64,000 nucleotides of DNA from Bradyrhizobium diazoefficiens (lineage in GTDB: Bacteria; Pseudomonadota; Alphaproteobacteria; Rhizobiales; Xanthobacteraceae), in contig NZ_JAFCJE010000001.1 in the NCBI RefSeq assembly GCF_018131185.1, positions 896,001 to 960,000 on the forward strand. Direction: 5' to 3'. The translations under genes and the position numbers were made by a program. Below are positions 16,129-26,403 of this stretch, piece after piece. The notes beneath the pieces were generated by a model. The model worked only from the letters and a program-made list of their open reading frames with translations, did not search any database and was not told the DNA's origin. Positions within the stretch are counted from its first letter, which is position 1. The number at the start of each line of letters is the position of its first letter.

Positions 16129-16911
16129 TCACTTCGATGCGACGGTCGTTCCCTCTGCCGGCAGGCTCGCCAGCAGCGCCTGCAAGGTCGCCAGCGTCGA
16201 ATGGTCCGCGACACCATCCAGCCGCGCCGGGCGGAAATGGCGCTGGAAGGCCGTGACGACTTCCATGGTCGCGGCGTCGTATTTGCCGGTCAGCGGCACA
16301 CCGTAGCCGTATCTGGCGAGCGCCTGCTGCATGCTCAGCACTTCGTCGCTGATGGTGCCGAGCATCAAAGTCTCGCCTCGCACGATCGGGGCGGGCGTTA
16401 CCCAATGGCCGACGCCGGAATTGGCCAGCGAGTGCCACGGAAACTTTTCGCCGGGGTCTTTCTTGCGCGCGGGTGAGACGTCGGAATGGCCGAGCACCCG
16501 GTGGGCCGACACCTTGCGGCGGAGCATGATGCCGCGGCACAGCGCGATCACGGCGGCGATCTGGCGAAGCGGAAACTCGGGATAGCCCCAGTCGTGGCCG
16601 CGATTGACGATCTCGATGCCGATCGAGCAGGAATTGATGTCGTCCTCGCCGGCCCAGGACGAGACGCCGGCGTGCCAGGCGCGCCTGGTCTCCTGCACGC
16701 ATTGTACTATGCGGCCGTCCTCCAGCACGACGTAATGCGCCGAGACGTCGGTGCCGGCCGTGCAGAGCCGGGCCAGCGCACCCTCGACATCGGGCATGCC
16801 GGTGTAGTGCAGCACGATCATGTCGGGCTGCCGGCCCTTGTTGCGCTCGCCATGGTTCGGCGACGGGATGATGTCGGAGACGATCGAGGAGTCAGGCTCG
16901 AACGTCCGCAT
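16129..16911 (-). CDS. ampD: 1,6-anhydro-N-acetylmuramyl-L-alanine amidase (AmpD-like)
   Basis: 260 residues from ATG 16911; further in-frame codons upstream give an unlikely arginine/proline-rich extension. The amidase_2 (T7 lysozyme-like) domain covers about residues 20-175, with zinc and catalytic residues in MIVLHYTG, AHYVV, AWHAGVSSW, SIGIEIVNRG and GHSDVSPARKKDPGEKFPW. A C-terminal peptidoglycan-binding helical repeat follows (LSMQQALARYGYGVPLTGKYDAATMEVVTAFQRHF). It should strip the stem peptide from anhydro-muropeptides during wall recycling. No secretion signal is seen with this start. It is transcribed divergently from the dcw cluster. Confidence 0.85.
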   Translation of the reverse strand: MRTFEPDSSIVSDIIPSPNHGERNKGRQPDMIVLHYTGMPDVEGALARLCTAGTDVSAHYVVLEDGRIVQCVQETRRAWHAGVSSWAGEDDINSCSIGIEIVNRGHDWGYPEFPLRQIAAVIALCRGIMLRRKVSAHRVLGHSDVSPARKKDPGEKFPWHSLANSGVGHWVTPAPIVRGETLMLGTISDEVLSMQQALARYGYGVPLTGKYDAATMEVVTAFQRHFRPARLDGVADHSTLATLQALLASLPAEGTTVASK

Positions 16912-17436
16912 GTTCGCCGCGGCCTTGGGAACCGGGAGAACGCGTTGGCGCTTCGAATCAGATCCAGACGGTGTGGACGAACCGGACGGCGGCATAGACA
17001 AACCAGGTCGCGAGAGAATGGGCCAAGCCCTTCTCTTTACTATTCCTTTACCGCCCACCGCGCGCAATCGCGCGGCGCAGTTAACGGCTGCATTTTGGCG
17101 CATGTGTGTGGATGAAGCATCACCGCCGCTGCACCTTTTCGTCTTGTAACGAGCCGATCAACGCTTTCTTAACGCTAAGGGCCGTTACTGAGGGATGAAG
17201 AGCCGACCCGTGCCCGGAGGCGGCCAAAGCGCATTTTGGCTCGAAATCCCATGGCTGCCCGACAAATTGCACTGGCAACACTGGGGTTGCAGCCCGGGAC
17301 GACCGGGTTCGGTAACCATGCTGGACTGGGGCTTTGTCGTGGAACCGCCGCGACGCGGAATGATTCGAGGCGCTATGGGCTTGTTCGTCCCCGATCTCGC
17401 TTGGACGTCAGGCTGGACTTTCGGCCGGCGTGGCGC
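16912..17436. other. Long gap between divergent ampD and rsmH
   Basis: About 525 bases where the promoters of ampD and of the dcw cluster must lie. A weak sigma70-like pair TTGTAA (17144-17149), 17 bases, TCTTAA is visible. A tryptophan-rich open frame (17195-17440) ends by overlapping the rsmH start. No mraZ-like frame (no AKGR or similar motif) is present, although mraZ usually precedes rsmH. Confidence 0.5.
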
Positions 17437-17440
17437 ATGA
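17195..17440 (+). CDS. Doubtful 81-residue tryptophan-rich open frame before rsmH
   Basis: ATG-to-TGA frame whose TGA overlaps the rsmH ATG (ATGA), the same overlap used by true dcw gene pairs. The product has 7 tryptophans in 81 residues ([18 protein letters not shown] near the start) and no motif I recognise. The ribosome site GAGGG touches the ATG, which is too close to be good. It could be translated for coupling to rsmH, or may simply be leader sequence. Confidence 0.2.
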   Translation: MKSRPVPGGGQSAFWLEIPWLPDKLHWQHWGCSPGRPGSVTMLDWGFVVEPPRRGMIRGAMGLFVPDLAWTSGWTFGRRGA

Positions 17441-18426
17441 GCTCGGTTCCGCACATTCCCGTTCTTGGCCGTGAGGCTATCGCCCATCTCGCCCCGCGCG
17501 AAGGCGGCATCTATGTCGACGCCACTTTTGGCGCCGGCGGCTACAGCCGTGCGATCCTGGAGGTGCCGGGAACCCGGCTCATCGCCATTGACCGCGACCA
17601 CACTGCGATCACGGGCGGCGCTGAACTGGTCGAACGATCGGCAGGCCGGCTCACGCTGGTCGAGGACCGCTTCTCCAACCTCGCCGAGGTCTGCGCGGCG
17701 CAGGGCACCGATGGCGTCGACGGCGTCGTGATGGATGTCGGCGTGTCCTCGATGCAGCTCGACCAGGCAGCCCGCGGCTTCTCTTTCCGCCTCGACGGTC
17801 CGCTCGACATGCGGATGGGGCAGGCCGGGCCGACTGCGGCCGACGTGGTGGCCCGTGCCTCGGAAGCCGATCTCGCCGACATCATCTATCTGTTCGGTGA
17901 GGAGCGGCATTCGCGCCGCGTCGCCCGCGCCATCGTCGCGGACCGCCAGGAGACTCCGTTCACGACAACGCGTGCGCTCGCCGATCTCATCGGCAGGGTC
18001 ATACGCTCGAAGCCCGGAGATATTCATCCGGCGACGCGGACGTTTCAGGCGCTGCGCATCTTCGTCAACGAAGAGCTCGAAGAACTCCAGACCGCGCTTG
18101 CTGCAGCCGAGCGCGTGCTCAAGCCGGGAGGCCGCCTCGTCGTTGTCTCGTTCCATTCGCTGGAAGACCGCATCGTCAAGAACTTCCTCTCCGAGCGTTC
18201 GAAGACCGGCGGCGGTTCGCGGCATCTGCCGGAGGTGGCGCAAGTTCCGCCGAGCTTCCAGCTGCTGACCCGGCGACCCGTCGTCGCCGGTGAGGACGAA
18301 GTCGCGCATAATCCGCGCGCGCGCTCCGCAAAACTGCGCGCAGCCGAGCGCACCTCCGCGCCGGCGCAGGACGATGGCGAGCCATCGTCCTGGCCCAGGC
18401 TCTCCGACGTGATGAGGGGCGGCTAG
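17437..18426 (+). CDS. rsmH: 16S rRNA (cytosine-1402-N4)-methyltransferase
   Basis: Methylates C1402 of 16S rRNA in the ribosomal P site using S-adenosylmethionine. 329 residues, normal for the family. The start is placed at [15 protein letters not shown] because HIPVL is the conserved opening. The SAM-binding loop [14 protein letters not shown] is at about residue 28, and the family-specific stretches [37 protein letters not shown] and [16 protein letters not shown] are all present. It is the first gene of the dcw cluster here and is followed 3 bases later by ftsL. Confidence 0.95.
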   Translation: MSSVPHIPVLGREAIAHLAPREGGIYVDATFGAGGYSRAILEVPGTRLIAIDRDHTAITGGAELVERSAGRLTLVEDRFSNLAEVCAAQGTDGVDGVVMDVGVSSMQLDQAARGFSFRLDGPLDMRMGQAGPTAADVVARASEADLADIIYLFGEERHSRRVARAIVADRQETPFTTTRALADLIGRVIRSKPGDIHPATRTFQALRIFVNEELEELQTALAAAERVLKPGGRLVVVSFHSLEDRIVKNFLSERSKTGGGSRHLPEVAQVPPSFQLLTRRPVVAGEDEVAHNPRARSAKLRAAERTSAPAQDDGEPSSWPRLSDVMRGG

Positions 18427-18429
18427 CGC

Positions 18430-18822
18430 ATGCGCATCATCCACCTCCTCGTCATAGGCGCGCTGATCTTCGCCGCGGCCTATGTTTACCGGATCAAGAT
18501 GGACTCCACGGCGCGCGTCGAGAAGGTGCTGCGGCTGCATGCGGAGATCCGCGAGCAGCGCGATGCGATCGCGTCGCTGCGTTCCGAATGGGCCAAGCTC
18601 GATGCGCCCCACCGGCTGCAGGGCCTGTCCGACCGGCATCTGCAGCTCAAGCCGGTCAACGGCACGCAGTATGATTCGCTGAAGAATCTGCCGGAGCGTC
18701 CGCCGCGAATGTTCAGGCCGGGCGAGCCCGATCCGATCGGAGCCATGCTCAACACCATCGAAGCCGCGAGCGATCCCGACAATGTGACGGGCTCCGTGCC
18801 TCAGCCCGAGGACAAGCAATGA
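18430..18822 (+). CDS. ftsL: Cell division protein FtsL-like
   Basis: Small bitopic divisome protein, 130 residues. It has a very short cytoplasmic N-terminus (MR), one membrane helix (IIHLLVIGALIFAAAYVY) and a leucine/heptad coiled coil (ARVEKVLRLHAEIREQRDAIASLRSEWAKL). A proline-rich tail ending in EDKQ follows. FtsL sequences are poorly conserved; the call rests on topology, the coiled coil and the position between rsmH and ftsI, where its stop overlaps the ftsI ATG (ATGA). It should form a complex with FtsB and FtsQ in the periplasm. Confidence 0.85.
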   Translation: MRIIHLLVIGALIFAAAYVYRIKMDSTARVEKVLRLHAEIREQRDAIASLRSEWAKLDAPHRLQGLSDRHLQLKPVNGTQYDSLKNLPERPPRMFRPGEPDPIGAMLNTIEAASDPDNVTGSVPQPEDKQ

Positions 18823-20561
18823 GCGCTGCGCCCCCGGTCAAAGCCACAGAACCCTGGCGCCAGCGGCTGATCCGCAGCCTGCTCTACGGGCGGAATGTCG
18901 ATCGCGCCGCGAAGGCGCGTGCACGCGTCGGCCTCGCGATGCTCGCCTTCGCTTCGGTCTATGCCGTGATCGGAGGCCGGCTCGTGATGTTTGCGATCGG
19001 CGCCGATGCCCACGGCGCGCGCCGCGCCGCGGCGCAGGAGGTGGTCGCGACCGCGCGGCCCGATATCGTCGACCGCAACGGCGCGATCCTTGCGACCGAC
19101 GTCAAGGCGTCGAGCCTATTCGGCGAGCCGCGCCGCATCATCGACAAGGACGAGGCGATCGAGCTCCTGACAGCGACCATTCCCGACCTCGACGAGGCCG
19201 AGGTGCGTGAGCGCCTGAAGACGCGCAAGGGCTTCGTCTGGCTCAAGCGCGAGGTCACGCCGGCGCAGCAGCAGGCCGTCCACAAGCTCGGTATTCCCGG
19301 CATCGGCTTCCTGCGCGAGAACAAGCGCGTCTATCCCACCGGCAACGAGGTCGCCCACCTCATCGGTCTCGTCAACATCGACAACCAGGGCATTGCCGGT
19401 CTGGAGAAGTGGCTCGACAATCAGGGCCTCGCCGATCTCCATCGCGCCGGCTTTGCGACCGACCGGCTGCAAAAGCCGATCGAGCTCGCGGTCGATCTGC
19501 GCGTCGAGCACGCGCTGCGGGACGAACTGTTGAAGGCGAAGGACAAATTCCACGCCAAGGCTGCCTCCGGTCTCGTCTCCAACGTCAAGACCGGCGAGAT
19601 CGTGGCGATGGTCTCGCTGCCCGACTTCGATCCCAACAATCCGAAGGAAGCGCACGACCCGGATCGCATCAACCGCTTGACCACCGGCGTCTACGAGATG
19701 GGCTCGACGTTCAAGGCGTTTACGCTGGCGATGGGGCTCGATTCCGGCAAGATCAATCTGAACTCGATGTGGGATGCACGCGGGAACCTGCACTACGGCA
19801 AGTTCACCATCCACGACAGCCATCCGCTCGGGCGCTTCATCAACACCAAGGAAGTGTTCACCTACTCGTCCAACATCGGTGCGGCACGGATCGCGCTCAA
19901 CCAGGGGGTCGAGGCGCACAAGGCGTTTCTCTCCAAGATGGGCCAGATGACGCGCCTGCGCACGGAATTGCCGGAGAGCGCGGCGCCGCTGCTGCCGCGG
20001 CGCTGGAGCGAGTTGAACACGGTCACCGCCGCGTTCGGCCAAGGTCTTTCGGTGGCACCACTGCAGGCGGTGATGGGCATCAACGCGCTGGTGAACGGCG
20101 GCTATCTGATTCCGCCGACCTTCATGAAGCGCAGCGAAGCGGAAGCTGCGGAGCTGGCCAAGCGCGTCATCAAGCCGGAGACCAGCGACAAGATGCGGTT
20201 CCTGATGCGGCTCAATGCCGAAGTTGGTTCGGCGAGAAAAGCAGATGTCAAAGGATATTACGTCGGCGGCAAGACCGGCACGTCCGAGAAGGTCGTCAAC
20301 GGGCGCTACGCCAAGAAGCGCGTGCTCAACTCCTTCACCGCCATCCTGCCCTGCGACGATCCCAAATATCACGTCCTGATCATGCTGGATGAGCCGCAGG
20401 CGCTGCCCGAAACGCATGGTTTCATCACCTCGGGCTGGAACACGGTGCCGACCGGCGGCAAGGTGATCGAGCGGATCGCGCCGCTGCTGGGCATCGAACC
20501 GCGGTTCGACCTGCCGCCTGCGGAACGCCTTATTCTTGCAGCATCCAGGACAACCCAGTAA
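18819..20561 (+). CDS. ftsI: Septal peptidoglycan transpeptidase, penicillin-binding protein 3
   Basis: Cross-links septal peptidoglycan with FtsW. 580 residues. Single N-terminal membrane helix at about residues 37-58, then the PBP dimerisation domain (DIVDRNGAILATDV), then the transpeptidase domain. The active-site triad of motifs is complete: STFK at 296-299, SSN at 350-352 and KTGT at 485-488. The ATG overlaps the ftsL stop by 4 bases, so translation is probably coupled. Target of beta-lactams. Confidence 0.95.
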   Translation: MSAAPPVKATEPWRQRLIRSLLYGRNVDRAAKARARVGLAMLAFASVYAVIGGRLVMFAIGADAHGARRAAAQEVVATARPDIVDRNGAILATDVKASSLFGEPRRIIDKDEAIELLTATIPDLDEAEVRERLKTRKGFVWLKREVTPAQQQAVHKLGIPGIGFLRENKRVYPTGNEVAHLIGLVNIDNQGIAGLEKWLDNQGLADLHRAGFATDRLQKPIELAVDLRVEHALRDELLKAKDKFHAKAASGLVSNVKTGEIVAMVSLPDFDPNNPKEAHDPDRINRLTTGVYEMGSTFKAFTLAMGLDSGKINLNSMWDARGNLHYGKFTIHDSHPLGRFINTKEVFTYSSNIGAARIALNQGVEAHKAFLSKMGQMTRLRTELPESAAPLLPRRWSELNTVTAAFGQGLSVAPLQAVMGINALVNGGYLIPPTFMKRSEAEAAELAKRVIKPETSDKMRFLMRLNAEVGSARKADVKGYYVGGKTGTSEKVVNGRYAKKRVLNSFTAILPCDDPKYHVLIMLDEPQALPETHGFITSGWNTVPTGGKVIERIAPLLGIEPRFDLPPAERLILAASRTTQ

Positions 20562-20642
20562 TCAACGGGGCAGGCCATCGCCGCTGCTGAGTCGGGATTT
20601 TCCCCGGGTCGGCCTACGGCAGGGCATGTCGACTGGAAGACC

Positions 20643-22100
20643 ATGAAGCTCTCCGACCTGCTAGGCAATGACGCCGCGATCGAGCCTGCTGTCGCGGCGC
20701 TCGATGTGAGCGGCCTTGCGCTCGACAGCCGCGTGGTCAAGCCGGGCGACCTCTTCTTCGCGCTCGCGGGCAGCAAGACCGACGGCGCGCGATTCATCGA
20801 TGCCGCGATCGCCGCAGGCGCGGTGGCCGTCGTCGGCGACCATGCGCCTGACGGCAGCAAAGTGCCGTTCGTCACGGTGGCCAATCCGCGCCGCGCGCTG
20901 GCGCGGGCCGCGGCCAGATTTTTTCCCGCCCAACCTGCGACCATTGCCGCCGTGACCGGCACCAGCGGCAAGACCTCGGTCGCAGCCTTCACCCGCCAGA
21001 TCTGGGAGCGGCTGGGACACGTCTCCGCCAGCATCGGCACCATCGGCCTCGTCTCGTCCAGGAGCACGGTTTATGGCTCGCTGACCACGCCGGACCCGAT
21101 CGCGCTGCACCGGCAGATCGACGAGATCGCGCGCGAGGGCGTCACGCATCTCGCCTTCGAAGCGTCCTCGCACGGGCTCGACCAGTACCGGCTCGACGGT
21201 GTGCGCGTTTCTGCCGCCGGCTTCACCAATCTCTCCCGCGACCACATGGATTATCATCCGACAGTCGCGCATTATCTTGCCGCGAAGCTCAGGCTGTTCC
21301 GCGAATTGGTCGCCCCTGACGGCGCGGCGGTGATCTCGGCCGATCATGATTGCTCGGCGGAAGTCATCGACGCAGCGAACGCGCGGGGCCTGCGCGTGAT
21401 GGCGGTCGGTCGCAACGGCGACGGGGCAGGCGAGGGCATCCGTCTCACCGAAGCCGTGGTCGAAGGTTTCTCGCAAAGGCTTACGGTCGCACATCGGGGC
21501 AAGGGCTATGCGATCCGGCTGCCGCTGGTCGGCGAATTCCAGATCGAGAACGCGCTGGTGTCCGCGGGGCTTGCGATCGGCACCGGCAGCGATGCGGCCG
21601 ATGTGTTCGCGAGCCTGGAGCACCTCGAGGGCGCCAAAGGCCGGCTCGAACGCGTCGGCGAGCGCAATGGCGCGCCGATCTTCGTCGACTACGCGCACAA
21701 GCCCGACGCGCTGGCGAAGGCGCTGCAGGCGCTGCGTCCCTATGCCAAGCGTCGGCTGGTCGTCGTGTTCGGCGCCGGCGGCGATCGCGATGCCGGCAAG
21801 CGGCCGATCATGGGCGAGATCGCGGCGGAGAACGCCGACGACGTCATCGTCACGGACGACAATCCGCGCAGCGAGAAACCGGAAGCGATCCGTGCGGCGA
21901 TCCTCGCCACGGCGAAGGGCGCCCGCGAAATCGGTGACCGTGCCGTCGCGATCCGCGCGGCGATCGAGAATTTGCAGGAGGGCGATGCACTGCTCATCGC
22001 CGGCAAGGGACATGAGACCGGGCAGATCGTCGGCGGCCAGGTGCTGCCCTTCAGTGATCACGAGGCGGTCGCCGCCGCATTAGCGTCGAGGGTTGCATGA
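20643..22100 (+). CDS. murE: UDP-MurNAc-tripeptide synthetase, meso-diaminopimelate adding
   Basis: Cytoplasmic Mur ligase that adds the third stem amino acid. 485 residues in three domains: N-terminal UDP-binding part (LALDSRVVKPGDLFFAL), central ATPase with P-loop GTSGKTS at about 105, and C-terminal domain. The DNPR motif near residue 405 (VTDDNPRSEKP) is the known determinant for meso-diaminopimelate rather than lysine, so the wall is of the Gram-negative A1-gamma type. GGAAGA precedes the ATG. The stop overlaps the murF start (ATGA). Confidence 0.95.
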   Translation: MKLSDLLGNDAAIEPAVAALDVSGLALDSRVVKPGDLFFALAGSKTDGARFIDAAIAAGAVAVVGDHAPDGSKVPFVTVANPRRALARAAARFFPAQPATIAAVTGTSGKTSVAAFTRQIWERLGHVSASIGTIGLVSSRSTVYGSLTTPDPIALHRQIDEIAREGVTHLAFEASSHGLDQYRLDGVRVSAAGFTNLSRDHMDYHPTVAHYLAAKLRLFRELVAPDGAAVISADHDCSAEVIDAANARGLRVMAVGRNGDGAGEGIRLTEAVVEGFSQRLTVAHRGKGYAIRLPLVGEFQIENALVSAGLAIGTGSDAADVFASLEHLEGAKGRLERVGERNGAPIFVDYAHKPDALAKALQALRPYAKRRLVVVFGAGGDRDAGKRPIMGEIAAENADDVIVTDDNPRSEKPEAIRAAILATAKGAREIGDRAVAIRAAIENLQEGDALLIAGKGHETGQIVGGQVLPFSDHEAVAAALASRVA

Positions 22101-23476
22101 GCGCGCCGATATGGACGGTTGCCGAGGTGGCGCGCGCGCTGGGCGTTGCCGGATCGTTCCCGAACACGCCGATCGACTTCGTCACCCAGGACAGCCGCCT
22201 GGTGAAACCGGGCAGCCTGTTCGTCGCGCTGAGCGGCACGCCGAGCGGCGGCTTCGTCTCGGCTTTCGCCAGCGCGCGCGATGGCTGGGAATTCGCGGAC
22301 AAGGCGGAAGCTTCCGGCGCGGTCGCGATGATCGTACCGCACGAGATCGCGGGCAGCCGCATTCCCCAGATCGTGGTGAAGGACACGCTGATCGACGGCC
22401 TCTGGAGCCTCGCGCGCGCCGCACGCGCGCGTTTCAAGGGGCCGGTGATCGGGCTCACCGGCAGCGCCGGCAAGACCAGCACCAAGGAATTTCTGGCGGC
22501 TTATCCGAACGCCTATGCGAGCCCGTCGAGCTTCAACAATTTCTGGGGTGTGCCGCTGACGCTGTGCAACGCCAGGCCCGACGCCAGCCTCTGGGTCGTC
22601 GAGATGGGCATGAACCAGAAGGGCGAGATCGCGCGGCTCAGCGAGCTGACGCGGCCGACGGTGGCGCTGGTCGTCAACGTCCAGCCGGTGCATCTGGAAA
22701 AGCTCGGCTCGCTCGATGCGATCAGGCGCGAGAAGGTGTCGATCGCGCTTGGCCTGCCCGAGGACGGGGTGCTGGTGCTGCCCGCGGGGCTCAAGGCATC
22801 GGAATGGAAGGGCAAGGTGGTGCGCTTCGGCGAGCATGCCGAGGTGCATGAGGTCGCGCATGCGCCGCATGGCGAGAGCTGGCAGGTCGTGGCCATGATC
22901 GGCAAGAAGGAGATTGCCTTCAGCCTGACGCCGGGCGCGCCGCACCGCGTGCAGAATGCGCTGGCCGCGCTCGCCGCGGCCCGTGCGGCCAATCTCGATG
23001 CGGCGACGCTCGCGATCAAGCTGGACCGGGTCGGCATCATGACCGGCCGAGGCGTCGAGCAGGCGGTCGGCGGTATCACCGTGATCGACGACAGTTTCAA
23101 CGGCAATCCGGCCAGCGTTACTGCCGCGCTGCAAAGCCTGCAGGCGCGCAACGTGACCGGCGGCCGCCGCGTTGCCGTGCTCGGCGACATGCTGGAGCTG
23201 GGCGAAGATGCGCCCGCTTATCACACCGCCCTCGCCAAGCATCTCGACGGTATTGACGCCGTCTACTGCGTCGGCCCCCTGATGCGTCACCTCTACGAGG
23301 TGCTGCCGTCAGGCAAGGGCCTCGGCTGGCACGACGATCCCGCCACGCTGAAGCCGGGCGAGGTCGCAAATCTGCTGAAGGCGGGCGATGTCGTGGTTGT
23401 CAAGGGCAGCAAGAAGATGTTCTGGGTCAACAAGTTTGTGCCCGGCCTGGTGGCCGCCTTGCAGGCAAAGGCGTAA
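22097..23476 (+). CDS. murF: UDP-MurNAc-pentapeptide synthetase
   Basis: Adds D-alanyl-D-alanine to the UDP-MurNAc-tripeptide. 459 residues. N-terminal domain with TQDSRLVKPGSLFVALSG, P-loop GSAGKTSTKEFL at about 121 (alanine replaces the more usual asparagine), the FNNFWGVPLTL and EMGMNQKGEI stretches typical of MurF, IDDSFNGNPAS, and AVLGDMLELG in the C-terminal domain. It overlaps murE by 4 bases. A gap of 180 bases before mraY holds nothing I recognise. Confidence 0.95.
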   Translation: MSAPIWTVAEVARALGVAGSFPNTPIDFVTQDSRLVKPGSLFVALSGTPSGGFVSAFASARDGWEFADKAEASGAVAMIVPHEIAGSRIPQIVVKDTLIDGLWSLARAARARFKGPVIGLTGSAGKTSTKEFLAAYPNAYASPSSFNNFWGVPLTLCNARPDASLWVVEMGMNQKGEIARLSELTRPTVALVVNVQPVHLEKLGSLDAIRREKVSIALGLPEDGVLVLPAGLKASEWKGKVVRFGEHAEVHEVAHAPHGESWQVVAMIGKKEIAFSLTPGAPHRVQNALAALAAARAANLDAATLAIKLDRVGIMTGRGVEQAVGGITVIDDSFNGNPASVTAALQSLQARNVTGGRRVAVLGDMLELGEDAPAYHTALAKHLDGIDAVYCVGPLMRHLYEVLPSGKGLGWHDDPATLKPGEVANLLKAGDVVVVKGSKKMFWVNKFVPGLVAALQAKA

Positions 23477-23656
23477 ACTGCTTGGAAGGCGCTGTTTCCG
23501 AATCTCAACCCTTTGCGGCGCGAGGCCATCCGGTTTCCCCAGAGGTCGCCCGACCCGTGATGAAGACCAGCGAATGCGCGTGAGGCACGTTGAGGCCAAG
23601 ATCACTGCCAAGATCAAGGCCAAAACCGCGTGCATAGGCGCCATAGGACCGACTGA

Positions 23657-24760
23657 ATGTTTTACTGGCTGATCGAGCTCTCCAACACTTTTCCGGGCTT
23701 CGGTGCCGTTCGCACCTTCCTGAACGTCTTCCGCTACATCACCTTCCGCACCGGCGGCGCCGTCGTCACCGGCGCGCTGTTCGTGTTCCTGTTCGGACCC
23801 TGGATCATCGATCACTTACGCATCCGCCAGGGCAAGGGCCAGCCGATCCGGAGCGACGGTCCGCAATCGCATCTCGCCAAGAAGGGCACGCCCACCATGG
23901 GCGGGCTAATGATCCTGTCCGGCCTCACCGTCGGCACCGTGCTGTGGGCCAATCCGCTCAACCCCTACGTCTGGATCGTGCTGGCGGTGACGCTCGGCTT
24001 CGGCTTCGTCGGCTTCTATGACGATTACCTCAAGGTGACCAAGCAGACCACGACCGGGTTCGGCAGCAAGCTTCGCCTGCTGATCGAAGCGGCGATCGCG
24101 CTGGTGGCGTGCTACGCCCTGGTGCGGCTGAACCGCGATCCGGCGTCGACTGCGCTGACGATTCCCTTCCTCAAGGACACGGTGCTGCATTTCGGCTGGT
24201 TCTTCGTCGTATTCGGCGCCTTCGTCATCGTCGGTGCCGGCAATGCGGTGAACCTCACCGACGGTCTCGACGGCCTTGCCATCGTTCCCGTGATGATCGC
24301 AACCGCGAGCTTTGCGATGATCGCCTATCTCGCCGGCAACGCGGTGTTCGCCGATTATCTCCAGATCAAATACGTCGCCGGCACCGGCGAGCTCGCGGTG
24401 CTCTGCGGCGCGCTATTGGGCGCCGGCCTCGGTTTTCTCTGGTTCAATGCTCCACCGGCGTCGATCTTCATGGGCGACACCGGCTCGCTCGCGCTCGGCG
24501 GCATGCTGGGCGCCATCGCGGTTGCGGTGAAGCACGAGATCGTGCTCGCGGTGATCGGCGGCCTGTTCGTGCTGGAGGCTGTCTCGGTCATCGTGCAGGT
24601 GGTGTCGTTCAAGCTGACGGGCAAGCGCATCTTCCGGATGGCGCCGATCCATCACCATTTCGAACAGCTCGGCTGGACCGAGCCGCAGATCGTGATCCGC
24701 TTCTGGATCATCTCGGTGATGCTGGCGCTCGCCGGCCTGTCGACACTGAAGCTGCGGTGA
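23657..24760 (+). CDS. mraY: Phospho-MurNAc-pentapeptide transferase
   Basis: Integral membrane enzyme with about ten helices that links phospho-MurNAc-pentapeptide to undecaprenyl phosphate, making lipid I. 367 residues. The family signatures are complete: [36 protein letters not shown], the [10 protein letters not shown] loop, and the histidine motif [13 protein letters not shown] close to the C-terminus. Acidic residues of DDY and of the DGLDG stretch are the magnesium and catalytic residues. Confidence 0.96.
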   Translation: MFYWLIELSNTFPGFGAVRTFLNVFRYITFRTGGAVVTGALFVFLFGPWIIDHLRIRQGKGQPIRSDGPQSHLAKKGTPTMGGLMILSGLTVGTVLWANPLNPYVWIVLAVTLGFGFVGFYDDYLKVTKQTTTGFGSKLRLLIEAAIALVACYALVRLNRDPASTALTIPFLKDTVLHFGWFFVVFGAFVIVGAGNAVNLTDGLDGLAIVPVMIATASFAMIAYLAGNAVFADYLQIKYVAGTGELAVLCGALLGAGLGFLWFNAPPASIFMGDTGSLALGGMLGAIAVAVKHEIVLAVIGGLFVLEAVSVIVQVVSFKLTGKRIFRMAPIHHHFEQLGWTEPQIVIRFWIISVMLALAGLSTLKLR

Positions 24761-24767
24761 TCGCTCG

Positions 24768-26165
24768 ATGATCCCCGTCACGTCCTTTGCCGGCAAGACC
24801 GTCGCGGTGTTCGGCCTCGGCGGTTCGGGGCTTGCCTCCTGCCACGCGCTCAAAGCCGGCGGCGCCGAGGTGATCGCGGCCGACGACAATGCCGAGAACG
24901 TCGCCAAGGCGGCGCAGGCCGGTTTCATCACTGCGGATCTGCGCAATGTCTCCTGGGCCAATTTCTCAGCCCTCGTGCTCGCGCCGGGCGTGCCGCTGAC
25001 CCATCCCGTGCCGCACTGGAGCGTGCTGAAGGCGCGCGAGGCAGGTGTCGAGGTCATCGGTGACATCGAGCTGTTCTGCCGCGAGCGGCGGCGGCATGCG
25101 CCGGATGCGCCCTTCGTCGCCATCACCGGCACCAACGGCAAGTCGACGACGACGGCGCTGATCGCGCATCTCACCAAGGTCGCAGGCTACGACACCCAGA
25201 TGGGCGGCAATATCGGCACCGCGATCCTGTCGCTGGAGCCGCCGCGCATGGGCCGCGTCCACGTCATCGAGATGTCGTCCTACCAGATCGACCTCACGCC
25301 TTCGCTCGATCCCTCCGTCGGCATCCTGCTCAACGTCAGCGAGGACCATATCGATCGTCACGGCACCATCGAACATTATGCCGCGGTGAAGGAGCGCCTC
25401 GTTGCGGGCGTGCAGGGTGGCGGCACTGCGGTCGTCGGCGTCGATGACGGCTTTTGCCGCGACATCGCCGACCGGCTCGACCGTGCCGGCAAGAACGTGG
25501 TGCGGATTTCCGTCAAGAATCCGCTCGCTTCAGGCATCCATGTTGAGCACGGCACCATCGTGCGCACGGCGGGCGGCGCCCGCAGCGAGATCGCCGCGCT
25601 CGGCGGCATCGGCTCGCTGCGCGGCCAGCACAACGCGCAGAACGCCGCCTGCGCCGCCGCCGCGACGCTCGCGATGGGCGTCAGCTTAGAGGTGCTGCAG
25701 AACGGCCTGCGCAGCTTTCCGGGCCTTGCGCACCGCATGGAGCAGGTCGGCCGCCGCGGCAACGTGCTGTTCGTCAACGATTCCAAGGGCACCAACGCGG
25801 ACGCCACCGCGCATGCGCTGTCATCCTTCTCGGATATTTTCTGGATCGCCGGCGGCAAGCCCAAGGCGGGCGGCATCACTGGCCTCACCGGCTACTTCCC
25901 GCGCATCCGAAAAGCGTATCTGATCGGCGAGGCCGCGCAGGAGTTTTCGGGAACGCTGGGCACAGTCCCGCACGAGATCAGCCAGACGCTGGACGTCGCG
26001 GTCGAGCACGCCGCGCGCGATGCGGAAGCCTCGGGCCTGCAAGATGCGGTCGTGCTGCTGTCACCCGCCTGCGCCTCCTTCGACCAATATCGTAATTTCG
26101 AAATCCGCGGCACCAAGTTCCGCGATCTGGTGCAGGCGCTGCCGGGCGTGAAGCCGGTGGTGTGA
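24768..26165 (+). CDS. murD: UDP-MurNAc-L-alanine:D-glutamate ligase
   Basis: Adds D-glutamate to UDP-MurNAc-L-alanine. 465 residues. N-terminal Rossmann-like part ([19 protein letters not shown]), P-loop [12 protein letters not shown] at about 120, [33 protein letters not shown], and the C-terminal [19 protein letters not shown] signature. It starts 7 bases after mraY. The ligase works in the cytoplasm between MurC and MurE. Confidence 0.95.
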   Translation: MIPVTSFAGKTVAVFGLGGSGLASCHALKAGGAEVIAADDNAENVAKAAQAGFITADLRNVSWANFSALVLAPGVPLTHPVPHWSVLKAREAGVEVIGDIELFCRERRRHAPDAPFVAITGTNGKSTTTALIAHLTKVAGYDTQMGGNIGTAILSLEPPRMGRVHVIEMSSYQIDLTPSLDPSVGILLNVSEDHIDRHGTIEHYAAVKERLVAGVQGGGTAVVGVDDGFCRDIADRLDRAGKNVVRISVKNPLASGIHVEHGTIVRTAGGARSEIAALGGIGSLRGQHNAQNAACAAAATLAMGVSLEVLQNGLRSFPGLAHRMEQVGRRGNVLFVNDSKGTNADATAHALSSFSDIFWIAGGKPKAGGITGLTGYFPRIRKAYLIGEAAQEFSGTLGTVPHEISQTLDVAVEHAARDAEASGLQDAVVLLSPACASFDQYRNFEIRGTKFRDLVQALPGVKPVV

Positions 26166-26194
26166 GGGCACGCATCTTCACAACCTCCGCTGTA

Positions 26195-26291
26195 GTCGCC
26201 CGGCTTGACCGGGCGACCCAGTATTCCAGAGACGGTGCTTGAGCCGAGCGGCCGCGGTGTACTGGATGCCCCGGTCAAGCCGGGGCATGAC
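26195..26291. repeat. GTCGCCCGGCTTGACCGGGCGA-type palindrome, copy 1
   Basis: About 97 bases ending in GCCCCGGTCAAGCCGGGGCATGAC, between murD and ftsW. It holds CCAGTATTCCAGAGAC and TACTGGATG as inner parts. The second copy at 43736 has the same layout. A different family from the GTCATTCCGGGGC type, but with the same size and the same habit of sitting right after stop codons. Confidence 0.75.
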
Positions 26292-26403
26292 ACCGTATTT
26301 AGCGCGGCAGCGGGGATCATCTCGAAACATCCCCGTTTCCTTAACCCCCCGGTAACCAACCTCGGCGACCAATGGGGCGACCTCTGTCCGAAAGCGGCCG
26401 CCC

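Noticed and set aside
17260..17350. MraZ-binding TGGG repeats in the rsmH leader
   Set aside because: Several GGG triplets occur but not at the regular 10-base spacing required, and no mraZ gene is present nearby.
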